From Actinomycetes bacterium (GTDB taxonomy: Bacteria; Actinomycetota; Actinomycetes; Mycobacteriales; Mycobacteriaceae), in the NCBI GenBank assembly GCA_023415515.1, contig JAEZKH010000331.1, positions 1 to 10,957 on the forward strand: a DNA stretch of 10,957 bases. The letters run 5' to 3'. Made by a program: the position numbers and the translations under genes. The notes beneath the pieces were generated by a model, which was given only the letters and a program-made list of their open reading frames with translations, was not told where the DNA came from and ran no database searches. This document shows, piece by piece, positions 1 through 6,551 of the stretch (positions are counted from its first letter, which is position 1; the number at the start of each line of letters is the position of its first letter).

Positions 1-136
1 TCGTTGCGCGCCACGACCCGCCCGCCCCGCGATTTCCGTCCGGCCCGACCGCCGAGCGGATGACGGTGTCGCCGACACGGGCCGACACGCCCAAACCCGT
101 GGTCACGCACCCGTAACGCGGCCCACCGCCGGTGTG
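1..136. other. Left flank, no gene assigned
   Basis: No complete gene is visible before the trxB promoter. Two plus-strand frames run in from the left edge: one stops at TGA 61-63, the other at TAA 114-116. Both have GC-rich third positions. In M. tuberculosis this place holds the 3' end of Rv3912, the anti-sigma partner of SigM, so one of these may be its C-terminus. The residues seen are too few and too poorly conserved to choose between the frames. Confidence 0.3.
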
Positions 137-163
137 GGAACACCCCGGCTTACGCTGGTGTTT
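137..163 (+). promoter_or_regulatory. Candidate SigH-type promoter of trxB-trxA
   Basis: GGAACA (137-142) is followed after 17 nt by GTTT (160-163). The published mycobacterial SigH consensus is GGAAYA-N16-20-GTTR, so only the last -10 base differs. SigH is known to drive the thioredoxin reductase/thioredoxin pair in M. tuberculosis under oxidative and heat stress. Transcription would begin near 170, about 50 nt before the trxB ATG. The motif and spacing are seen directly; the sigma-factor assignment is inferred. Confidence 0.55.
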
Positions 164-219
164 GTATCGATGCCGCAGTGACATCGGTTGACCGCTGTCA
201 AGCAGGCAGAAAGGCTGGC

Positions 220-1218
220 ATGACCGCTCAATCCTCCCCCGAGAACGCCGTCGTCCACGACGTGATCATCGTCGGCTCCGGGCCTGCCGGCTACACCGCC
301 GCCATCTACGCCGCGCGCGCACAGCTGTCCCCTCTGGTGTTCGAGGGCACGCAGTTCGGCGGCGCGTTGATGACCACCACCGAGGTGGAGAACTATCCGG
401 GCTTCCGCGACGGCATCACCGGTCCCGAGCTGATGGATCAGATGCGGGAACAGGCGCTTCGATTCGGCGCCGACCTCCGGATGGAGGACGTCGACGCGGT
501 GTCGCTCGAGGGCCCGGTCAAGACGGTGACGGTCGGCGACGAGACATACCGTGCGCGTGCGGTGATCCTCGCGATGGGCGCCGCGGCCCGCCATCTCGGT
601 GTCCCCGGTGAAGACAGGCTGCTCGGCATGGGGGTGAGCACATGCGCCACCTGTGACGGCTTCTTCTTCCGGGATCAGGACATCGCCGTGGTCGGCGGTG
701 GCGACTCCGCGATGGAGGAGGCCACGTTCCTGACCCGTTTCGCCCGCAGCGTCACCCTGATCCACCGCCGCGACGAGTTCCGCGCCTCCCGGATCATGCT
801 GGACCGCGCCAAGAACAACGACAAGATCCGCTTCCTGACGAACACCCAGGTCGTCGAGGTCGAGGGCGACAACCGGGTGACCGGTGTCCGCCTGCGGGAC
901 AACAGGACCGGTGAGGAGTCGACGCTGGCCGTGACCGGCGTGTTCGTCGCAATCGGGCACGACCCGCGGTCCGAACTCGTTCGCGGGCAGGTTGATCTCG
1001 ATGCCGATGGGTATGTGATGGTTCGCGATCGCACCACCGCCACGTCGATCGACGGTGTCTTCGCGGCGGGCGACCTGGTGGACCACACCTACCGGCAGGC
1101 GATCACCGCGGCGGGCACCGGCTGTTCGGCGTCCATCGACGCTGAGCGTTGGCTTGCTGAAACCGCCACTGGCACAACACAAACCGTTGATCCCGACTTG
1201 ATTGGAGCACGACCATGA
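220..1218 (+). CDS. trxB: Thioredoxin reductase (NADPH)
   Basis: This is a cytoplasmic FAD flavoenzyme that passes electrons from NADPH to thioredoxin for disulfide reduction and peroxide defence. The predicted 332-residue protein has the FAD-binding GSGPAG motif at 19-24, the redox pair CATC (Cys142 and Cys145), the NADPH-site GGGDSA at 159-164 with HRRDEFRAS at 182-190, and the second FAD motif around GD 284-285. This is the full layout of low-molecular-weight bacterial TrxB. The ATG at 220 is preferred because AGAAAGG lies 5 nt upstream and the length fits the family. An in-frame GTG at 178 would add 14 unconserved residues. The stop overlaps the trxA start (ATGA at 1215-1218), indicating one transcript with coupled translation. 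In M. tuberculosis the gene is trxB2 (Rv3913). Residues are recognised by family knowledge; identity is very secure. Confidence 0.97.
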   Translation: MTAQSSPENAVVHDVIIVGSGPAGYTAAIYAARAQLSPLVFEGTQFGGALMTTTEVENYPGFRDGITGPELMDQMREQALRFGADLRMEDVDAVSLEGPVKTVTVGDETYRARAVILAMGAAARHLGVPGEDRLLGMGVSTCATCDGFFFRDQDIAVVGGGDSAMEEATFLTRFARSVTLIHRRDEFRASRIMLDRAKNNDKIRFLTNTQVVEVEGDNRVTGVRLRDNRTGEESTLAVTGVFVAIGHDPRSELVRGQVDLDADGYVMVRDRTTATSIDGVFAAGDLVDHTYRQAITAAGTGCSASIDAERWLAETATGTTQTVDPDLIGARP

Positions 1219-1556
1219 CCGGCACTGAGAAGACCAGCAAGACGCTGAACGTCACCGACGACTCGTTCGCCAGGGACGTGTTGGGCAGCAGTACGCCGGT
1301 TCTGGTCGACTTCTGGGCCACCTGGTGCGGGCCGTGCAAGATGGTGGCCCCGGTGCTCGAGGAGATCGCAGGTGAGAAAGCCGGCTCGCTGACGGTCGCG
1401 AAGCTCGACGTCGACGCCAACCCCGCCACCGCCCGCGACTTCCAGGTCGTGTCGATTCCGACGATGATCCTGTTCAAGGACGGCGCGCCGGTGAAGCGCA
1501 TCGTCGGCGCCAAGGGCAAGGCGGCCCTGCTTCGCGACCTCTCTGACGTCGTCTGA
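1215..1556 (+). CDS. trxA: Thioredoxin (TrxC in M. tuberculosis)
   Basis: This small cytoplasmic dithiol protein is reduced by the TrxB encoded just upstream and in turn reduces ribonucleotide reductase, peroxiredoxins and other disulfides. The 113 residues form one thioredoxin domain with the active site WCGPCK (Cys38 and Cys41), the buried Asp32, and cis-Pro82 in the SIPT turn. The length is normal and there is no signal peptide, so it is the cytosolic form. The start ATG overlaps the trxB stop by 4 nt, and TTGGAG (1202-1207) sits 7 nt upstream inside trxB, which supports coupled translation. The mycobacterial name is trxC (Rv3914); trxA is the general symbol. It probably shares the SigH-type promoter upstream of trxB. 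Confidence 0.97.
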   Translation: MTGTEKTSKTLNVTDDSFARDVLGSSTPVLVDFWATWCGPCKMVAPVLEEIAGEKAGSLTVAKLDVDANPATARDFQVVSIPTMILFKDGAPVKRIVGAKGKAALLRDLSDVV

Positions 1557-1593
1557 CGGTGCTCACCGACCCCGCGGTGACCGCCTGGCGTTT

Positions 1594-1622
1594 TCTGGAA
1601 TCGGGCCTGCTTCTGAGATAAT
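1594..1622 (+). promoter_or_regulatory. Possible SigA promoter of cwlM
   Basis: An extended -10 element, TGA followed by GATAAT (1614-1622), matches the TATAAT consensus at five of six positions and carries the upstream TG. The -35 position 17 nt away (TCTGGA, 1594-1599) is weak, which is common for extended -10 promoters. Transcription would begin near 1629, giving a leader of about 60 nt. It would let the essential cwlM be expressed separately from the stress-driven trx genes. Confidence 0.4.
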
Positions 1623-1689
1623 TCCGGTTAGCCTGTCCGGCATTCGTCAGCTGGACCACCGCTGATACGCGTTATCGAAAGGGTTCAGT

Positions 1690-2874
1690 ATGTCGAGTCT
1701 GCGTCGAGGTGACCGCGGGGGTGCGGTCACCGAGATCCGGACCGCACTCGCGGCGCTCGGGCTCGTCGACAGCCCCGACGCCGACCTCAACACCGGTAAG
1801 CACGTCGCCTACGACTACTTCGACCTCGAACTCGACGAGGCCGTTCGCGCATTTCAGCAGCATCGGGGTCTACTGGTCGACGGGATCGTCGGCGAGGCCA
1901 CCTACCGTGCGCTGAAGGAGGCGTCCTACCGGCTCGGCGCCCGCATCCTCAGCCACCAGTTCGGTGCGCCGATGTACGGCGACGACGTGGCGACCCTGCA
2001 GGCACGGTTGCAGGACCTCGGCTTCTACACCGGCCTGGTCGACGGGCACTTCGGCCTCCTGACCCACAACTCGCTGATGTCCTATCAGCGCGAATACGGC
2101 CTGTCGCCCGACGGTATCTGCGGCCCCGAGACACTGCGCTCGCTGTATTTCCTCGGCTCCCGGGTGACCGGCGGCTCGATCCACGCGATTCGCGAAGAGG
2201 AGCTGGTCCGCCGATCGGGCCCCCGGCTGTCCGGCAAGCGCATCATCATCGATCCGGGCCGCGGCGGTGCCGACCACGGGCAGATCATGCAGGGCGCGGC
2301 CGGTCCGATCAGCGAGGCCGACATCCTCTGGGATCTCGCCAGCAGGCTGGAGGGCCGGATGACGGCCATCGGGATGGAGACCTTCCTGTCCAGGCCGCCG
2401 AACCACAGCCCGTCGGATGCCGAACGCGCGATGACCGCCAACACCGTGGGCGCCGACCTGATGATCAGCCTGCGCTGCGCGACCCACACAAGCCCGTCCG
2501 CCAACGGCGTCGCATCGTTCCACTTCGGCAACTCGCACGGCTCGGTGTCCACCATCGGGCGCAACCTGGCCGATTTCATTCAGCGAGAAGTGGTGGCGCG
2601 CACTGGTTTACGCGACTGCCGCACCCATGGCCGGACGTGGGACCTACTGCGTCTGACGCGGATGCCGACGGTTCAGGTGGACCTGGGTTACATCACGAAC
2701 CCGCGGGACCGGGGCATGCTCGTCACCAACCAGACCCGTGACGCGGTCGCCGAGGGGATCCTCGCCGCCGTCAAACGGCTCTACCTGCTGGGTAAGAACG
2801 ACCGGCCGACGGGCACCTTCACCTTCGCCGAGCTGCTCGCGCACGAATTGTCGGTGGAGCAGGCCCGCCGCTGA
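1690..2874 (+). CDS. cwlM: CwlM, cytoplasmic amidase homologue controlling peptidoglycan precursor synthesis
   Basis: The 394 residues contain two peptidoglycan-binding-1 type repeats (about 3-79 and 92-157), an amidase-3 fold (about 180-360) and a short tail. No signal peptide or membrane segment is present. In mycobacteria CwlM is phosphorylated by PknB and then activates MurA, the first committed enzyme of peptidoglycan synthesis; it also has reported links to MurJ and FhaA. The tail carries Thr374, Thr376 and Thr378 in a PTGTFTF stretch, and Thr374 has the same number as the regulatory site reported in M. smegmatis. Residues expected to bind zinc or catalyse in amidase-3 enzymes look altered: Arg191 for His in DPGxGG, Arg262 for His in the SLRC strand, and Asp331 for Glu in the VDLGY strand. 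Glu209 may be kept. This fits a regulator better than a hydrolase. AAAGGG (1678-1683) lies 6 nt before the ATG. Confidence 0.93.
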   Translation: MSSLRRGDRGGAVTEIRTALAALGLVDSPDADLNTGKHVAYDYFDLELDEAVRAFQQHRGLLVDGIVGEATYRALKEASYRLGARILSHQFGAPMYGDDVATLQARLQDLGFYTGLVDGHFGLLTHNSLMSYQREYGLSPDGICGPETLRSLYFLGSRVTGGSIHAIREEELVRRSGPRLSGKRIIIDPGRGGADHGQIMQGAAGPISEADILWDLASRLEGRMTAIGMETFLSRPPNHSPSDAERAMTANTVGADLMISLRCATHTSPSANGVASFHFGNSHGSVSTIGRNLADFIQREVVARTGLRDCRTHGRTWDLLRLTRMPTVQVDLGYITNPRDRGMLVTNQTRDAVAEGILAAVKRLYLLGKNDRPTGTFTFAELLAHELSVEQARR

Positions 2875-2879
2875 CCTCG

Positions 2880-3641
2880 TCAGCAGACACCCGCACCGAC
2901 GGGCTGCTTCAGCTTCTCCGATTCCAGCAGCCGCTCCAGGGCGGCCTCCACACCGGCCTTCCAGCCCAGCCCACTTTCCAGCTCGAGACGCAGCCTGGGA
3001 AAGTACCTGTGCTTGGCGACCTCGACGAACCCCACCTGCGCCAGGAAGTCGGCGTCGAGGATGCACTGTTCGACCGAACAGTCGCCGAGCACTTCGACCA
3101 CCGGCCGCAGGTCGGGCGGCACCAACCGGGGATCGCTCAGCTCCGCGGTCGCCGCCGTCCGGCCGAACGCCTCGAGCGCGCGCACGCCGCGACGAACCAG
3201 ATCCGCCACGACGGCGACGATCAGGCTGTGCGGTAGTCCGTCGGCGGCCGGATCGGGGCCGCACCGGCCGAGCCCGCTGCCCTGCTCGACGCCGAGCGAG
3301 GTGAGCAGCACCGCGTCCGCGCTGACCGGCCCGCTCGGAAACAGCCTTGCTCGCGGCACGACGCCCGGCGGTGCGTAGAAGGCGTAGCCCAGACACGGCG
3401 CCTCGTCGGGTACGTCGGTTTCGATGTCGGCACCGAGCGGTGCGCTCGAGGCGATCTGGCCGCACGAGCCCCACTCGAGCATCACCATCGACAGCCAGGC
3501 TTCCTTCTCGAACTCCGGATCGCTGAGGTGAGCGTCGGCGCCGAGGGTGGACGGATCGACCTCCCAGAACACACAGCGCCGCGCATGCTTGGGCAGCTGC
3601 TCGAAGGCTTCGAGTCGCAGGGGCGTGATTCGCGCTGACAC
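2880..3641 (-). CDS. GNAT-like N-acetyltransferase family protein (Rv3916c homologue)
   Basis: This gene matches by position and recalled sequence the mycobacterial protein Rv3916c. The predicted 253 residues show a pattern like a GNAT core: a helix reading LVRRGVRALEAFGR, as in the acetyl-CoA binding region, and a C-terminal FLAQVGFVEVAKH segment followed by a PRLRLEL strand. The substrate is unknown, and a glycine-rich pyrophosphate loop is not clear, so enzymatic activity is uncertain. The GTG at 3641 is chosen because GGGGAG (3646-3651) lies 4 nt upstream and conservation begins with ARITPLRLEAFEQ. A longer frame to 3761 would add 40 residues without family support. It is convergent with cwlM, with 5 nt between the stop codons. 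It lies 217 nt downstream of parB on the same strand, so it may have its own promoter or be read through from parAB. Confidence 0.75.
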   Translation of the reverse strand: MSARITPLRLEAFEQLPKHARRCVFWEVDPSTLGADAHLSDPEFEKEAWLSMVMLEWGSCGQIASSAPLGADIETDVPDEAPCLGYAFYAPPGVVPRARLFPSGPVSADAVLLTSLGVEQGSGLGRCGPDPAADGLPHSLIVAVVADLVRRGVRALEAFGRTAATAELSDPRLVPPDLRPVVEVLGDCSVEQCILDADFLAQVGFVEVAKHRYFPRLRLELESGLGWKAGVEAALERLLESEKLKQPVGAGVC

Positions 3642-3858
3642 TAGACTCCCCGGGATCCAAGCGGCGCCGTCAGGTGCGGCCGCCACTCCAGGATAGGAGG
3701 ACGCGGGCGCGCGGACCCGTTTTCGGACTGTTGGCTCACCCTGACCCGCCTTGCCAGCCAAAGACGTTGTAGCGCATGACGATTCCGTTCGAGTGTGTGC
3801 GCACGCCGAGGTGCCGTGATCCTGGTGTCACAGTGACGTAATTTCCCCGTGTCCTAGT
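3642..3858. promoter_or_regulatory. Spacer between parB and the GNAT-like gene, with small palindromes
   Basis: This 217-nt noncoding stretch precedes the minus-strand GNAT-like gene. It holds an 11-bp palindrome GTCACAGTGAC (3827-3837) and an 8-bp palindrome GTGCGCAC (3797-3804). A weak minus-strand -10 candidate TATCCT (3695 to 3690) would give a leader of about 40 nt, but its -35 is poor. No clear terminator for the parAB operon is visible. The palindromes are seen directly; a regulatory role is a guess. Confidence 0.3.
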
Positions 3859-4827
3859 TCAGGTCTTCGCAGCGTTCATCAGGTCGACGATTCGCTGCAG
3901 GTCGTCGACCGATCCGAACTCGACGACGATCTTGCCTTTTCGTTTGCCCAGGCTCACCGTTACGCGGGTGTCGAACGCCGTCGACAGCTGCTCAGCAACG
4001 TCCTGCAGGCCGGGCATGTGGATCGGCTTGCGGCGCGGAGCAGGCGGGGTCGACGGGTCGGCCCGGTTCGCGAGCGTCACCGCCTCCTCGGTTGCGCGCA
4101 CCGAGAGCCCCTCGGCGACGATGCGCGCTGCGAGTTCTTCCTGCGCTTCCGGGCCGCCCTCGAGCGAGAGCAGCGCCCTCGCATGACCTGCGGACAGGAC
4201 GCCCGCGGCGACGCGGCGCTGCACGGCGATCGGTAACCGCAGCAGTCGGATCATATTGCTGATCAGGGGCCGCGAGCGACCGATGCGTGCCGCGAGTTCG
4301 TCATGGGTGACGCCGAATTCGTCGAGCAGCTGCTGATACGCCGCGGCCTCTTCGAGCGGGTTGAGCTGAACGCGGTGAATGTTCTCCAGCAGCGCGTCGC
4401 GCAGCATGCTGTCGTCGGCGGTCTCGCGGACGATCGCCGGGATCGTGGCCAGCCCAGCGGCCTGTGCCGCCCGCCACCGGCGCTCCCCCATCACAAGCTG
4501 ATACCGCGGGCCTGCGGACTGGCCTCCGATGGCGCGCACGACGATCGGCTGCATGAGGCCGAACTCGCGGATGGAGTGAACGAGTTCCGCCAGTGCCTCG
4601 TCGTCGAAGACCTGGCGCGGCTGGCGTGGATTGCGCTCGATGGCCGCCGGATCGATCTCCCGGTAGACCGCGCCGACCTCGGCTTGCTCCGGTGCACCGC
4701 CGAGTACCACGTCGGCGGCCGCGTCACCCATTCGATGCCCCATCGAGGCCGAGTTGGTATCTTCGGGTCCCGTCGGGATCAAGGAGGCAAGGCCGCGGCC
4801 GAGGCCGCTCCTCTTGGGCGGGGTCAT
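3859..4827 (-). CDS. parB: Chromosome partition protein ParB
   Basis: ParB is a CTP-dependent DNA clamp that loads at parS, spreads along the origin region and recruits ParA and SMC. The 322 residues show the family order: a conserved start around GLGRGLASLIPTG, an NPRQPR box at 66-71, the CTP-binding GERRWR motif at 114-119, the ENIHRVQLNPLEEA segment near 148-161, a helix-turn-helix at about 174-199, a variable proline-rich linker near 255-268, and a C-terminal dimerisation domain. The ATG at 4827 is supported by AGAGGA (4836-4841) 8 nt upstream and by the 4-nt overlap with the parA stop. The same frame stays open further upstream but there it only shadows parA. Two perfect parS sites lie within 1.7 kb. 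It is the last gene of the rpmH to parB cluster. Confidence 0.97.
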   Translation of the reverse strand: MTPPKRSGLGRGLASLIPTGPEDTNSASMGHRMGDAAADVVLGGAPEQAEVGAVYREIDPAAIERNPRQPRQVFDDEALAELVHSIREFGLMQPIVVRAIGGQSAGPRYQLVMGERRWRAAQAAGLATIPAIVRETADDSMLRDALLENIHRVQLNPLEEAAAYQQLLDEFGVTHDELAARIGRSRPLISNMIRLLRLPIAVQRRVAAGVLSAGHARALLSLEGGPEAQEELAARIVAEGLSVRATEEAVTLANRADPSTPPAPRRKPIHMPGLQDVAEQLSTAFDTRVTVSLGKRKGKIVVEFGSVDDLQRIVDLMNAAKT

Positions 4828-5801
4828 CGACGTTGTCCTCTCTGAGCGGCACCGCGCTCTGCGATCTCGCGGCTGGCATCCATATAGCTCAACGCGCCGC
4901 GTGAGCCGGGGTCGTAATGCAGAATCGTCATCCCGTAGCCGGGCGCTTCGGACACCTTCACGCTGCGCGGGATGACGGTGCCCAACACCTTGTCGCCGAA
5001 ATGCGCGCGGACGTCGGCGGCAACTTGATCGGCGAGCCGGGTCCTGCCGTCGTACATCGTCAGGATGACCGTCGACACGTCCAGTTGTGGATTGAGATGG
5101 GCTTTGACCATCTCGATGGTGCGCAATAGCTGGCCCACCCCTTCGAGGGCGTAGTACTCGCATTGGATGGGAATCAGCACCTCGGGCGCGGCGACGAGCG
5201 CGTTGATCGTCAGCAACCCGAGCGAGGGCGGACAGTCGATGAAGACGTAGTCGAAGTCGTGGCTCTGGAGTTCGGCGAGCGCGGTGCGCAGTCGTCCTTC
5301 ACGGGCCACCATGCTGACCAACTCGATCTCCGCCCCGGCGAGTTCGATGGTCGCAGGCACGCAGTACAGCCGTTCGTTGTGCGGGCTGCGTTGCAGCGCC
5401 TGGTGCAATGGGATCTCTCCGATGAGCACCTCGTACGACGACGGGGTGCCCGGCCGATGCTCGACGCCGAGTGCGGTGCTCGCATTGCCTTGGGGGTCGA
5501 GGTCGATGACGAGAACATTCAGCCCCTGAAGGGCGAGCGCCGCGGCCACGTTGACCGCTGTGGTGGTCTTGCCGACGCCTCCCTTCTGGTTGGCGATCGT
5601 GAACACCCGCTGATGCACCGGGCGCGGTAGGCGTTTGTCGGCGTGCAGGAGTCGGACGGCCCGCTCCGCCTCGGCTCCAATCGGTGTATCGCCGATGTCA
5701 TCGGCCGCCCAGCCTTCGGCCTTCGGTTCGGTCCATGTTTCACGTGAAACATCCGTCGCGCCGGCCGGCGTCGTACCGCCGCCTTCGGACACCGGATTCA
5801 T
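4824..5801 (-). CDS. parA: Chromosome partition ATPase ParA
   Basis: ParA binds DNA nonspecifically as an ATP dimer and pulls ParB-parS complexes; in mycobacteria it also interacts with the polar protein Wag31. The 325-residue protein has a deviant Walker A KGGVGKTT at 73-80 (signature Lys73, Lys78), the switch region DLDPQGN at 100-106 and a Walker B strand FIDCPP at 187-192. About 65 N-terminal residues are acidic and probably disordered. Within them DVSRET is encoded by a parS site. The ATG at 5801 is chosen because it overlaps the rsmG stop (5798-5801), has AGGAG a few nt upstream, and gives a length like the M. tuberculosis protein. An upstream ATG (6032) would only read through rsmG. 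Coupled translation with rsmG before it and parB after it is likely. Confidence 0.96.
   Translation of the reverse strand: MNPVSEGGGTTPAGATDVSRETWTEPKAEGWAADDIGDTPIGAEAERAVRLLHADKRLPRPVHQRVFTIANQKGGVGKTTTAVNVAAALALQGLNVLVIDLDPQGNASTALGVEHRPGTPSSYEVLIGEIPLHQALQRSPHNERLYCVPATIELAGAEIELVSMVAREGRLRTALAELQSHDFDYVFIDCPPSLGLLTINALVAAPEVLIPIQCEYYALEGVGQLLRTIEMVKAHLNPQLDVSTVILTMYDGRTRLADQVAADVRAHFGDKVLGTVIPRSVKVSEAPGYGMTILHYDPGSRGALSYMDASREIAERGAAQRGQRR
5735..5752. promoter_or_regulatory. parS centromere site inside parA
   Basis: This is a perfect 18-bp palindrome, ATGTTTCACGTGAAACAT, containing the 16-bp bacterial parS consensus TGTTTCACGTGAAACA at 5736-5751 without mismatch. It lies in the 5' part of parA and is read there in the frame that gives DVSRETW. 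ParB encoded 0.9 kb away is the expected ligand. Confidence 0.96.
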
Positions 5802-6487
5802 CCCCTTCTCCTCACTTGTGGCGCCCGGCGCTTCGCCGAACCCGACTGCCCGCGCCACGCGATCACCACGGTTGCGGGCGGATCCAAGTAGTCCCCTCCA
5901 CATGTCACCACCCTGGCATCCACCGCGCCCAGCCTCTCCATCACACGCCGATGGTCTCCGAGTTCCGCCTCTGCTCGCTGACCCTTCAGGGCGAGCATCC
6001 GTCCCCCGGACCGAAGAAGGGGCACGCTCCACCGCGTCACCTTGTCCAGCGACGCCACCGCCCTCGACACGACTACGTCCACCTCCCCCACCTGTCGGCG
6101 CACGTCCAACTCCTCGGCCCGGCCACGGACGACGATGACATCCAGGCCCAGGTCGTCGACGACCTCGCGGAGGAACTCGGAACGCCGCAACAGCGGCTCG
6201 ATCAGCGTCACCCGGACATCCGGCCGGGCCAACGCCAACGGTATCCCCGGAAGACCCGCTCCACTACCGATGTCGGCAATCCGCTCGCCGGGGTCTACCA
6301 CCTCACCGAGCGCGGCACTGTTGAGCACGTGCCTGTCCCAGACCCGGTCCGCCTCGCGGGGACCGATCAGCCCTCGCTCGACGCCGGCGCCCGCCAACAG
6401 CTGGGCGTAGCGCTCGACTCGTGGCAGGTTGTCCCCGAAGACCTTTTCGGCCGCTGCGGGCGGTGCGGGGACATCGCCATGTTTCAC
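5798..6487 (-). CDS. rsmG: 16S rRNA (guanine-N7)-methyltransferase RsmG (GidB)
   Basis: RsmG uses S-adenosylmethionine to methylate N7 of G527 (E. coli numbering) in the 530 loop of 16S rRNA; loss causes low-level streptomycin resistance. From the chosen start the protein has 229 residues, with the family WDRHVLNS segment at 50-57, the SAM loop DIGSGAGLPG at 72-81 and SRAVA at 141-145. The start is uncertain. GGAGG at 6497-6501 lies 9 nt before GTG 6487, the best ribosome-binding distance, but this GTG sits inside a parS site. ATG 6496 (protein start MFHVKH) touches GGAGG directly, and ATG 6505 precedes it. The choices differ by at most 6 residues. The stop overlaps the parA start by 4 nt. 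The C-terminus ends in a basic stretch that is not part of the core fold. Confidence 0.95.
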   Translation of the reverse strand: MKHGDVPAPPAAAEKVFGDNLPRVERYAQLLAGAGVERGLIGPREADRVWDRHVLNSAALGEVVDPGERIADIGSGAGLPGIPLALARPDVRVTLIEPLLRRSEFLREVVDDLGLDVIVVRGRAEELDVRRQVGEVDVVVSRAVASLDKVTRWSVPLLRSGGRMLALKGQRAEAELGDHRRVMERLGAVDARVVTCGGDYLDPPATVVIAWRGQSGSAKRRAPQVRRRG

Positions 6488-6496
6488 GTGAAACAT
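6479..6496. promoter_or_regulatory. parS centromere site at the rsmG 5' end
   Basis: A second perfect copy of the 18-bp palindrome ATGTTTCACGTGAAACAT (16-bp core 6480-6495), identical to the parA copy and 744 bp away. It overlaps the rsmG start region. Read in the rsmG frame it encodes MFHVKH, and its centre supplies a candidate GTG start codon. ParB bound here could affect rsmG-parA-parB expression as well as segregation. Confidence 0.96.
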
Positions 6497-6551
6497 CCTC
6501 CGCATCTCGAGGCAATGGCGGCGCTGCTGGAACTACACAGCTGTAACTCGA
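6488..6551 (-). promoter_or_regulatory. jag-rsmG spacer with rsmG ribosome-binding site
   Basis: This 64-nt gap is the widest inside the minus-strand cluster. It contains GGAGG (6497-6501), the Shine-Dalgarno sequence that decides the rsmG start, and the palindrome ACAGCTGT (6537-6544). A separate promoter for the rsmG-parA-parB part could lie here or inside jag, but I see no convincing -35/-10 pair. Confidence 0.4.

Noticed and set aside
122..138. Hairpin CCCAC/GTGGG as terminator of an upstream gene
   Set aside because: The stem is only 5 bp, no T-run follows, and it overlaps the likely SigH -35 element.
103..1182. Long minus-strand open frame opposite trxB (359 codons)
   Set aside because: It lies antisense to a fully conserved trxB, has no recognisable domain or ribosome-binding site, and reflects GC-rich codon bias.
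2644..3660. Minus-strand frame of 338 codons spanning the cwlM end and the GNAT-like gene
   Set aside because: It reads across two recognised genes in another frame, with arginine-rich low-complexity content typical of shadow frames.
3827..3837. CRP-type operator at GTCACAGTGAC
   Set aside because: The mycobacterial CRP consensus is TGTGA-N6-TCACA; here the half-sites have the wrong order and spacing.
4828..5163. Extended ParB N-terminus of 112 extra residues
   Set aside because: The added stretch is parA read in another frame; ATG 4827 has a good ribosome-binding site and begins the conserved region.
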